From Hericium rajendrae (taxonomy: Eukaryota; Basidiomycota; Agaricomycetes; Russulales; Hericiaceae), in assembly GCA_033439255.1 (NCBI GenBank), contig CM065890.1, positions 1,922,001 through 1,986,000 of the forward strand: a stretch of 64,000 nt of DNA. Reading direction: 5' to 3'. A model generated the notes under the pieces. The model did no database searches and was not told the origin of the DNA. It saw only the letters and a program-made list of their open reading frames with translations. Positions 55,468 to 64,000 of this stretch are shown here, in pieces (the stretch's first letter is position 1; every line of letters begins with the position of its first letter). Both the position numbers and the translations under genes were made by a program.

Positions 55468-56093
55468 TCACACGTTGGCATCGTTGGCATCGTTGGCGTC
55501 GTTGGCGTCACCGGTGACGCTGGTGTCGTTGGCGTCGCCCTTGTAGCTGATGTAGCTGATGTTGCTGGCGGCGCTCGTGGTGTTGCTGGCGTCGCTGAAG
55601 CAAAGCCACGGCATTAGCTGCCGCACAACGCATACATAACGCCCAAGCGAACTCACGCAGCCCGGCCCGGGCACGCGACCCACGCGGAGTGCAGCGTGTT
55701 CGAGCCCGGCGCGATGCCGCACGTGTTGCCATACCACTGGCCGAGCTGCGACCTGGGCGTGCAATTATCCTGCTGCAGCATAAGCGGCACCCCCGGGTCT
55801 GCGTGGCTGGCGCGCGCACCTGGTTGTGGATCGTGACCCTGTTATCACCTCCGAGGCCGGAGAACCTCACCGCATAGTAGCCTGAATTTATATGTCGGTC
55901 AGCGGCGGGCGCGTGCAGACGGACGGAGCGCACCAAAGGGCGGGTTGATGCAGGAGTTGCAGCGGACGTTCCGGTAGACCTGTTGCGCCGCGCCACTGCA
56001 CGAGTGGCCGGTGAACCAGCTGACTTCTATGCCATGGACGGCGGGGCTGAGCACAAATGCGATGAGGGGGGCGAAGAGGGGTGTGACGCGCAT
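55468..56093 (-). CDS. Small secreted cysteine-rich protein, copy 2, with Asp-Ala-Asn repeat tail
   Basis: Exons 56093-55934, 55881-55820, 55772-55657 and 55594-55468 close in frame to 154 residues. Residues 1-21 are a signal peptide (cleavage likely after VHG). The mature protein has six cysteines (32, 45, 48, 78, 92, 108), consistent with three disulfides, and shares Cys-x12-Cys-x2-Cys, NPPF and NRVTIHNQ with copy 1 at 8,037. The second intron is only 47 nt and ends CTGCAGCAG, a tandem acceptor that could add or drop one Gln. The last exon adds an Asn/Ser-rich stretch and an acidic Asp-Ala-Asn repeat tail. The family is unknown to me; small secreted proteins of this kind are often wall or host-interaction proteins, but nothing here proves that. 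Confidence 0.8.
55471..55518 (-). repeat. 9-bp coding repeat (GAYGCCAAC)n
   Basis: Four to five copies of GACGCCAAC/GATGCCAAC in frame at the end of secreted-protein gene 2, encoding Asp-Ala-Asn units, with looser GAC-ACC-AGC relatives before them. Confidence 0.8.
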
Positions 56094-57276
56094 GACTCAG
56101 GTATGGCGAGGATATATTGAATGAAGGTCAATGTGAAGGACGGGAATGTGCTCCAGTCAGGATGGGGAAAAGAGGAGGAGACGAGGGGTTTTTTATATGG
56201 GAGGACGGTGCTTGTGGGAAACAGAATCGCACCTATGGCCTGCAGAGGAGGTCATATGGGACGTTGTGCAATAAACGAACGAGGAACATGATGTGCCCGA
56301 AAGGTCCACGTCTCTTCCGGCTGAAAAGGACCAGTTTCCGCCTTAGGCAAGCGAGTTGTCTTTCGGGTGAGCGGGAATGGTGCACAGAAGGACACCATCT
56401 TTGAGGCGTGTCCAGTGCGGAAAGCCGATACCCAGATTAATTTGTGTGTCGAGCGGGACTTGCGCGGCTGAATCAAATCGTGTTCTCGACATAGTATGTC
56501 ACCATCAAGCTGCAGAGAGTGAGAAAAGATGACAGTAGACTCACGGAGAGAGTATCAAAGACCATACGGAACGCATATTTGCATTCCGAGCAGATAATCT
56601 GAAGCGCGTGACCAGGGTTTGAAATAGTCACTGCGGCATAGCTCCCCAGAGGCAGAGTAGATACTTGACTCGACATTCAACGTGCTTCAGGATTGATCAA
56701 CGTATCTGCCATGGCTTAACAGCCCATATCTTCGAACGATCCGCAGTCCTAGCTCAAGAACCCTGTCAACGTGCCCTACTACTGGTCAGAGCCGCGCACG
56801 TTCTGGGGACTATGTACATTTTCCATTCATATGCTTCTAGAACGTGAATGAGCTGCATGTTGGAGCCCAAGTCCTAGCCGGGCAATGATAAATATCTGGC
56901 AGAAAATCAGAGCGGATTTTCAACCATGGATGGTTGGTCGGGAGGTGAGCTTACGAAGGAAACTGACCTGTCGTTCAGGCCGAAGAACGCACACCTCGCT
57001 GCTGTGACATCGCAGTGCCCGCATGCGGCAGATGTCATGTGGTCTCCCAGAGGCAGAGTAGACAGTTTCTCAACTTCCGTCTCGTCCGACGTGCTATGCA
57101 CGATGCGCGGCTCGATCCCTATGCAATGAGGTCGACAAATGTGTTGAGAGCCCGCGTGAAGCGGTTGCGCGCTGTGGTGGGTGGGTTGTCAGGACGCTGC
57201 TCGGCTGATAGATATCTACATACTTTCTCTTGTCAAATGAGGGGTTACATATTAGCTATTATCCTAGAGGAAAGGG
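56094..57276. other. Intergenic with promoter of secreted-protein gene 2
   Basis: TATAAAA on the minus strand (56191-56197) lies about 100 bp upstream of the ATG at 56093. Two stretches, near 56,650 and 57,050, share CCCAGAGGCAGAGTAGA, hinting at an old duplication, but no gene can be built from them. Confidence 0.45.
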
Positions 57277-59933
57277 CACCGCGCGTTGACCCTCGATTTC
57301 CTGGCAGGACATTTGCCGGAAACGGCCGGTTTCCGACAAATGTCCACCCAGGACACTTTGTGGAACATCAGCCCGACAATCTCCGGACCCGCGCGATTTC
57401 CCGCCAATGTCAGGCAAATGTCATATTGTAGTGTCCATGGAAAGCAGCACCCAGCCGCGGCATGCACTGGTATTGTTGCTTGCTCAATTAATTCCGAATA
57501 AATATGATTTATTGCAAATGATACAGTAGCTAGCATTTGGCACAGATTAAGTACACGAGGCTCGCAAACGACTTGAGGTTCTGAGCGAGAAAGGGAAACG
57601 AAGCTCCAAAGCGAGCAGTAATTACGAGGAGGCAACAGAAGTGTGCATGACGAACATCGAACGCGAATTAATCGATGCGTATCGCGCGACGGGATTGGGC
57701 AGCGATCAAAGGCGACAGCGACGAGAGGGATCAAGAAGAACCTTGATCGAGTCGGGGACGGCGGCGACGAGGATGGATAGAGAGGTTAAATACGGCAGCC
57801 CCATGGTCTAAGCTGCGCCTCCAAAGAGCGAACGTTCAGTGCGCTGTAAACACCATACAATCGATGACTTACCTGCTCCAAAATACCATATATCATGCCG
57901 AACCCTCCCGCGTCTCCCAGAATCCCTGATGCCAAACGTGCTCGGCTTTCCAAACAAGCCGTCGATCGCCCCCGCTTCAAGGATCCATACATCACGCGGC
58001 GCGCTGCCCCAGCGGGTAGCGACGAGACTACGCAGAGCGACCAAGATGGTAAGAATCTCCTTCCGAATACGAGATACAGCACTTACAAGTCTGCGCGTCG
58101 CGTCAAGCATCGCGCGATCAGATCCAGGTTCCGAGCACGAGAGGCGGCATGGCGTCAGTATCACGATTGTGAGAAGCATCCCCACGCACCTGATGAATCC
58201 CGCATGCCATCAACAGGCGATTCTTGTCGCGGAGGCTCGCACTCCCCAGAAGGATGGCAGCGGGGTCGAGAAAGACCTACATTATTGTTATCCCGAGCTG
58301 CTAGCGGCACAGAAGCGACAGCCCGAGAGGACTTTTGAGCCAAGGCCAAGGACTTTCGGGCCAGGGCCCTTGATTTTCTCTCCAGATGGTCATATATGGT
58401 ATGCTTGGCCTGCCTGCGCGGGGGATCATGGGAGCTACAGGGCTTGCACGGACAGTAATGTCGGCCTGAGACTTTCTGTGCACCTGGCATAGATCCAGAG
58501 ATCACGAAAATAGAGCTCGTCAAGCCGAGGGAAGGAGAAAACAGCGCATACAGGCACTTACTCGCTGCGGGGCACGATGAGGTGGGAGAAGGGAGGCGGG
58601 GCACAAAAAGGGAGGCACGCCTGAGCACGACTTAGTGAATTTCGCGACACGTCAAGGTCAGGCGCCTCAAAGCTATCTACACCGCCATTTTTTTCGGATC
58701 CCAAATAGATCTCCTTCCCAGGATCTCTCGTGATCACGCGTAGACTATTTTCGGATCTCCCCGGCATATCTCTCGGACACCAAATCGTCAAATCCCACAA
58801 TCTTCGGTGAGAGCTATGTCCCAGCGACATCTGCTGCGATCTCCTATGGATATTTGAGCTTTCCGAGAGTTTTTCGGGGCTTCAAATGGCATATAGACGC
58901 CCGGTAGCAAAGCCCGTTTTTTTTTTTTTTTTTTTATTTTATTTATAAATTCTAGCTATTGCTTCACTCATTGCGGGATAATGGAAGGCAAGAGAATGAT
59001 TCTATTGCAAGCAGTAATGATACAGAATTCGTGTACTACATATTGAGATAAAGTCTATGGGCATTACATGACATCAGAAGGCGACACCGCAAGGCAAACT
59101 GAACCAAAAGGTAGCAGTGACAGCAGCTATGAAAGCGGCGCGACAACAACAGCGCGAAGGGATCATAGAGGGTGGGAGTGATCAGGGGAAGAGACTGTAT
59201 AATCCGGCCATGGCACTGATGAGAAGCGGGTGTGGGCGAGGTGTGAGCGAGGTGCGAGAATGGGGCATACAAACTGGGACAGAGACGACAGACGAGAAAT
59301 ATTAACTTGGACTCACCTGAAAGACTGATATAACGAGAGGAAGGTTGACTCACCGAGAATGCGAGGAATACGCTAATAGCACTGCAGACCGTCTCGATAT
59401 CCGGAGTCATGGCGGATGAGTCGACGTGGCAGGAGACAAGTCGTGACGAAGGGACGAGGAGATGAAGTTGAACATAAGTCGCGTCGCACGAGGTTCAAAC
59501 TCAGTCGTGAACTCAGAGCAACAGCGTGGGTGGCGGACTTTGAAGACTTCGAACTGTGGCGCGATGGACAACGAAATCTTGTCACCACAGCGCCAAGCCG
59601 GAGCTCAGGATATCATAGGAGAGCAATATCCAGGAGACATGGGCTGGGATATACCGAGGAGATCCTCAGCAGCTCGCAGGGATATTTACGAAATGACAGC
59701 TTCCTGAGCTCGTTTTGATGTAAAAATGAGCTCCGATCGAAGGTATCAATAGAAGCACTTCGGATAAACCGGTTTCGGATCTCAAACCAAAACGGCGGTG
59801 TACACGTGGACGATCTAACATCGGCAGGACATTCGGGGGTCTCGAGCCCCCACGGAGCATTCGCTGGACACTTCAGGACATTTGCTCTTTCCCGCGAATG
59901 TCCCCCTAGGAAATCCAGGGTCAACGCGCGGTG
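57277..59933. mobile_element. 2.66-kb element with inverted termini, no transposase recognised
   Basis: The left end starts CACCGCGCGTTGACCCTCGA and the right end is its inverse with one change (CCAGGGTCAACGCGCGGTG), continuing as GATTTCCT on both. Behind each end are further GGACATT-[TC]-G motifs in several orientations, i.e. structured subterminal repeats. GGG flanks both sides and may be a 3-bp target duplication. Inside are short frames on both strands and a run of 19 T at 58917-58935, but no transposase-like protein. It is therefore probably a non-autonomous DNA transposon of uncertain superfamily. Confidence 0.6.
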
Positions 59934-60158
59934 GGGTGGTTTGCATCAAGTTTGCATATTACTGACTCGTTTCCTGGTTGAGAGATAAGAGTAAAGAGTT
60001 CGACGAGCGCCTCGATCTGCCTCCGCATGCGAACCCTAACCACAGACCAAGGTCAGCCCGCAATCGCAGACAAAGCTCCCCGTACTGTCGAATACTGATT
60101 CTCTATAACAACTCTATTATACACACTTTACAACTGCTACATCCGACACCTCACGAGC

Positions 60159-61628
60159 TTACACCGCTTCCCCAGCCTCCCTCCCTTCACCCCACTCCAA
60201 CACCCGCCAGCACAGCGCCACCCACTCCTGCACCCCGCCCTCCCCCACGCCCCGCACCCACTCCGCGCCCAGCCCACACGCAACAAGCGCACGCCACGCG
60301 CGCCGCAGCGCAACCTTGCGGTCCCACAGCGCGACCTCCCACTCATCCGCGGCCCACGGGTCACGCGCAAACGCGCGCAGCGCCGCACGATACTCGAACG
60401 GCTCGTGCGGCGCTGCGTAGAACCACGCCTTCGCGAGTCTTAGCGCATCGTCCGCGCCGAGCGCCCGCGCCCGCGCGACGAGCGCGGCACCTTCCGCGTC
60501 TGGATCCAGGGCCGCGGGGTGCGCGAGGAGGTGCGCGATCGCGCGTGCCTGGTCTTCGAAGAGCGGGAAGGGCGCGACGCGCACGAGCAGGCCCGGGAAC
60601 GCGGCGGCGGTCGGCGGGATATCCTGCGCGAGCGGGAAGAGGTGCAGCGCGAGCGGGATGACGTGGTACGTCGAGTTGGTGAGGCGCGCGGGCAGCGGCG
60701 GCGGTGGCGGCGGGAGCGCGCGCGCGAGCTGCGGGAGGAAGGGGAAGGTGTACTGATAGCCCGTCGCGAAGATCGCGAAGTCGACGTGCTCGGTGCTGCC
60801 GTCCGCGAAGGCGGCGGTGCCGTCTGCGCGGTACGCTGTGACGAGCGGTTTCGGGGTGTAGCCGGGCGCGGGGGGCGGGCCGGGGAAGTCGGGGTGCGAG
60901 GCGGGCGGCTGGGAGTGTAGCACGGTGCGGCCCGCGGCCCGCAGCTCGGTGCTGATGTCGAGTGCGCTCGGGCCGCCACCGACGACGAGCACGCGCTCAT
61001 GCTGCGCGTAGTCGCTCGCGCGGCGGAAGTATGCAGCGTGGTTGGCGCGGCCGGAAGCGAGCCAGGCATCCGCGCCGGGGGTTTCGGGGAGGCGCGGTTC
61101 ACGGAAGTGGCCGTTGGCGACGACGAGATAGTCGAAGGTGAGAGGCGTGGGGTCGATGGAAAGCATAACTTGCCAGTGCTGGGCAGGGGCATCCCAGATT
61201 GCGCGGTCGACGCGGGTGTTGAGGTGAACGTATTTACGCAAGTCAAAGTGGTCGGCGTAGTCGTTGAGATATTTGAGGACCACGTCTGCGGAAGGATAGA
61301 GGGCAATGCCGGGTGGGAATGAGAAGGTTGTGAAAGCCATGAGCGGATGGGGTATATTAGTCTCTAGGGAGTCATAGAGCGGAGAGAAGGGCGGATCGTC
61401 CGTCGGAGGAGCTGGTAGCCTGAGGCTGGTCAGTCGTAGTAGGAAGACAGAAAAAGACACGTACCATATCCCTCCGATATCGTGCCGCTCCTCGAAGGCG
61501 ACGAGGGACCATCGGCCATCCTTGACTTGAGGCGTGTCTGCGAGGATCTTCAAGGTGGCCAGGCCATTCGCGCCGCCGCCGATGATGCAGATTCGCTTGC
61601 GTTCACTCGCTGCGGGGTCGTCCGCCAT
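60159..61628 (-). CDS. Flavin-containing monooxygenase (FMO-like)
   Basis: Exons 61628-61465 and 61419-60159 give 474 residues. Class B flavin monooxygenases use FAD and NADPH to oxygenate N, S or carbonyl carbon. Seen: the FAD motif IIGGGANGLATLK at residues ~14-26, the acidic strand end FEERHDIGGIW, SPLYDSLETNIPHPLMAF typical of FMOs, the FMO identifying stretch ASGRANHAAYF (Gly-x3-His-x2-Tyr-Phe form), the NADPH motif VLVVGGGPSALDIS and the FATGY motif in IFATGYQYTFPFL. All cofactor motifs are intact. The 45-nt intron (61420-61464) is open in frame; the spliced form restores GGIWLPAPP and is preferred. No membrane anchor is seen. The substrate cannot be told from sequence. Confidence 0.92.
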   Translation of the reverse strand: MADDPAASERKRICIIGGGANGLATLKILADTPQVKDGRWSLVAFEERHDIGGIWYVSFSVFLLRLTSLRLPAPPTDDPPFSPLYDSLETNIPHPLMAFTTFSFPPGIALYPSADVVLKYLNDYADHFDLRKYVHLNTRVDRAIWDAPAQHWQVMLSIDPTPLTFDYLVVANGHFREPRLPETPGADAWLASGRANHAAYFRRASDYAQHERVLVVGGGPSALDISTELRAAGRTVLHSQPPASHPDFPGPPPAPGYTPKPLVTAYRADGTAAFADGSTEHVDFAIFATGYQYTFPFLPQLARALPPPPPPLPARLTNSTYHVIPLALHLFPLAQDIPPTAAAFPGLLVRVAPFPLFEDQARAIAHLLAHPAALDPDAEGAALVARARALGADDALRLAKAWFYAAPHEPFEYRAALRAFARDPWAADEWEVALWDRKVALRRAWRALVACGLGAEWVRGVGEGGVQEWVALCWRVLEWGEGREAGEAV

Positions 61629-62168
61629 GTCGAAAGGGAGGAAACGAAGGGTAACATGTCGAGTGGGCTATGTGAGATAAGGATGGCGATGGCGTGCATC
61701 TGAGCCATTACCATCTGACCTTGATCTGTGGTTAGGGTCCCCATTGATCTGTCCCTCCTCGAAGCAACCTCGAAGCATCTCAATTCCTTCAATTTTTTGA
61801 TCGCAACTTCCCCCCGACCGTACGCGTCGTCCCCGAACATTCAATTAGCTCCAGACGATCAGTATTTCTACAAGTCTCGAAAAAATGAGTACACAGATGC
61901 GTATGACCGAAATTCACTTATCGAAGCGCTCTGCATGTTCTTTGGTGGACGGTACCCGACGCGACGCGTAGTCGCCGTCGTCGTTGACGTCAACGATGGT
62001 GACGCGTCTGACTCCTCGCCCCGCGCCTGTGTTCTCCACAGTAATTTCCGACCATTTCCCGCAACAAATCCGCGGTCTTTCATGATCACGACGCGACAGC
62101 CTGCCTAGATGCATATTCGCTTGAACTTTGTATTGTTGGACAGTGGCTGCTCACCCTCGAACATCCAG
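61629..62168. promoter_or_regulatory. Region between divergent FMO and 62,169 genes
   Basis: 540 bp containing the upstream regions of both genes. Short frames only; no TATA box stands out. Confidence 0.4.
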
Positions 62169-63523
62169 ATGGACAGCAGCGACACTGTTAGTGGCCTTAA
62201 AGCGTCTTCATTTGGCTTTGTCGCGGCCATTTACAGAGCGTCACCGAGGACGAGGCTCAGCGTGTTCTCCTCTGGAAGGTCGGTATCGACAGGCGGAAAC
62301 CACCCGCTATGTCTTCGTTTAGCCCCGACGGCTTGAATGGAACGCTGCTGGATTCTCATTGTGCTAAATTGTCCAAAGTCTTTACCTTGAATTGTCTAAT
62401 GTCCATCCGCAGGGCCAGTTTACTCACCTGCTCGTGCGACTGCCTCCGCCTGACGCTGGTGAGTCGCCTCCTGTTTTGTCCCATCAGTCCATCTCATGCG
62501 TTCGCCAGTGGCTTGTGAAGAGACACCTGCGAGCAGATTGGAAGCCGAGAACCACCGCCTCCGCCTCGAGCTGGAAAATGCTGAGCTGCTTTCGCAGCTC
62601 AGCCTAGCCGTCGCTCCGACGTGAAAAGCGGAGAAAGGCGGGTGCTCTGTCACTCATGCATCCTTCAACATCTACTGACCCTTCATTAATCTGATAGACA
62701 CGGAGAAGGCTGGGAAGCAGGGACGGGCACGCGTAGTGTCGCCCTCGACCGTAGCAAAAATGCCGGGGGAGTTCAAAGCAAGCAGGAGAAGGCGCCGATT
62801 TACGACGGACGTCCTGTCAATCTCATGCCGAGCCCGATCGTTCTGTACAACAAGGCCTTTGTTACGTTCCAGGACGATCTCGACAACTCGACGCAATCGA
62901 GCCTACGTCGTGGATGGGCCAGCAAGCGAGCACATTGTTCGATGACGCTTCTTACCTGCATGGCGACGAGTCTGCATGCCAGGAAAGTGTGTCGGGAACA
63001 ATTTCTAGACTTCTCGGAGGCGAGACGTTCGAATCGTTAGCCGACGGCCGCATCACCGCCGACGAGTGGGCGAAAATTCCGACTAAGAACGGGAAGCACG
63101 CATATTTCCTGGCGGTCGGATGGAAAAACGAACTCGGCGTCGGGGGTATGGGCGACTACCAGCTCGCACTGACCTACCGGCGGCTCGTTGCCCGCGAAGA
63201 CGTACGTCCTCAGCGCCGCCCCTCGCACAGCATCTCACGCTCTTCGGCATCAGTACGATGACATCCGGCGCGCATCAAACTGCCCCGCCATCCTCCTCTC
63301 CCTCGCAGGCCCGTTCCTCCGCGTCCAGTGCGCCGCCTTCGTCGAGGTCGTTATCGCACAGCCGCTCGCCGACTGGATCTCACTTGAAATCGGCATGCCC
63401 GGCGTCGAGGTCCGCATCATCCGCGTCGCACGCATCTTCCACGCGCTATCCAAGACCGCTGCATGGAGGCAGGCTATTAGCGCTCGATATCCATACATAA
63501 TTCGTCCTCGGAAAGACATGTAG
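62169..63523 (+). pseudogene. Fungal EVKNE-motif (nuclease-fold-like) family protein, probably decaying
   Basis: Exons 62169-62186, 62237-62278, 62413-62458, 62509-62620, 62698 to ~62,880, then ~62,890-63201 and 63254-63523. The N-terminal part has a short leucine zipper (LEAENHRLRLELENAELL). Then come PIYDGRPVNLM, VLYNKAFVTFQDDLDN, GRITADEWAKIPTKNGKHAY, KNELGVGG, NCPAILLSLAGPFLRVQC and VARIFHALSKT. I recall this layout from Agaricomycete proteins in which the middle motif is EVKNE-[IL]-G, reminiscent of the E-x-K of PD-(D/E)xK nucleases. Here it reads GWKNELG, so the acidic residue is missing. Coding frame changes near 62,880-62,900; a 62-nt intron (62861-62922, GTTACG...CCAG) would also restore frame but removes a conserved-looking stretch. 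The protein ends soon after, shorter than relatives. Function unknown. Confidence 0.55.
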
Positions 63524-64000
63524 GATAAGTCGTTAGAAATCACTCTCAGGATGCTCAATCAGCAGAACGACACGGTCTAATGGGATGCGGTATGATACAA
63601 ATGCATGTGCAACTAAAGTATCGGGATAGATTGTAGAATCTTGCGTCCTGACAGGAACCTGTTCTAAGACGGCTCCTCTTTCTTCGACTCCGCGTCTGAC
63701 GAGAATCGCCCGTGAATTGACGCTGCAGCTCGTTTCTGATCGGGTTGAGAACTGGAAGCACGCGATGGCTGACTGGAGTGAGTACTTGTCTCTTTAGATC
63801 GGAGATTCTAAAAGAAGGGAAGAACGATCGTTCGAGCGCCTACGGTGCTTCGACTGTGTCTGGCAGCCAAAGATCCGATTTTCGTGCGGCCAAGTCACCT
63901 CTTCATAATTCATTTTCTCAATGCTGGAACATCTGGCATGTCACCGAGTTAGCAACGTATATGACATCCATATAGAGCCATCTCTGATGAAGAGGTCATA
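63524..64000. other. Window end, no gene seen
   Basis: Short frames only. A + frame from 63,745 runs 76 codons but shows nothing recognisable; it could be part of a gene continuing outside the window. Confidence 0.4.

Noticed and set aside
57786-58628. Overlapping frames of 125-217 codons on both strands inside the 2.66-kb element
   Set aside because: No transposase or other domain recognised, and no consistent set of exons could be built.
1-64000. LTR retroelements, other virus-like elements, rRNA or tRNA genes
   Set aside because: Looked for and not seen; the only mobile elements supported are the two inverted-repeat DNA elements.

Overview
The window reads as nuclear DNA of a basidiomycete fungus, most likely an Agaricomycete and possibly of the Polyporales (the order is an inference from gene families I recognise, not something computed). 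Genes are dense, carry many introns of about 45-100 nt, use both strands and are moderately GC rich. No operons, rRNA, tRNA, CRISPR, LTR or virus-like elements were seen. I rebuilt gene models by hand from splice-site consensus plus reading-frame continuity. Unless stated otherwise, every exon phase in the models below closes.

Layout. 1-2,190: a tandem pair of RING-finger genes, the first cut by the window edge. 2,912-6,417 (-): COPII coat subunit Sec24 with an N-terminal WW domain. 8,037-8,480 (+): a small secreted cysteine-rich protein whose paralogue lies at 55,468-56,093 (-). 8,849-11,251 (-): ELYS-like nuclear pore protein. 13,342-14,198 (-) and 14,378-15,418 (+): PITH-domain protein and mitochondrial ribosomal protein uS5m, divergent over 180 bp. 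16,955-19,143 (-): Ran1/Ksp1-like protein kinase. 20,997-21,885 (+): a KEN-box/D-box protein that could be securin. 22,720-25,101 (+): NCS1 nucleobase permease with a 5-nt micro-exon. 25,205-27,207 (-): 6-phosphofructo-2-kinase whose bisphosphatase histidine is serine. 27,763-28,668 (-): Yra1/ALY/Mlo3 mRNA export adaptor. 29,524-31,866 (+): MFS transporter.

32.3-38.4 kb is an accessory patch. It holds a DUF7770-like gene with an in-frame stop, two kinds of short tandem repeat, an intact aminoglycoside-phosphotransferase-like gene, a copied fragment of the MFS gene's 3' end split by a 734-bp TA-flanked inverted-repeat element, and a decayed second copy of the phosphotransferase. 38,484-40,486 (+) is a bHLH regulator and 40,951-41,646 (+) a small membrane protein. 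41.7-45.6 kb is gene-free and contains a degenerate satellite-like array.

45,714-54,066 returns to housekeeping genes: a basic coiled-coil protein, the MTG1 GTPase, RNA polymerase II subunit RPB11, ribosomal protein uL15 and an MGRN1-like RING ligase. 56.1-60.1 kb is gene-poor and includes a 2.66-kb element with inverted termini. 60,159-61,628 (-) is a flavin monooxygenase, and 62,169-63,523 (+) a probably decaying member of a fungal family with a nuclease-like EVKNE motif.

Most genes are unrelated housekeeping functions (secretion, translation, transcription, mRNA export, glycolytic control) and do not form one pathway. The more unusual signals are the micro-exon, three GC-AG introns within 11 kb, the serine-for-histidine change, the secreted paralogue pair, and the duplicated and decayed 32-38 kb block.
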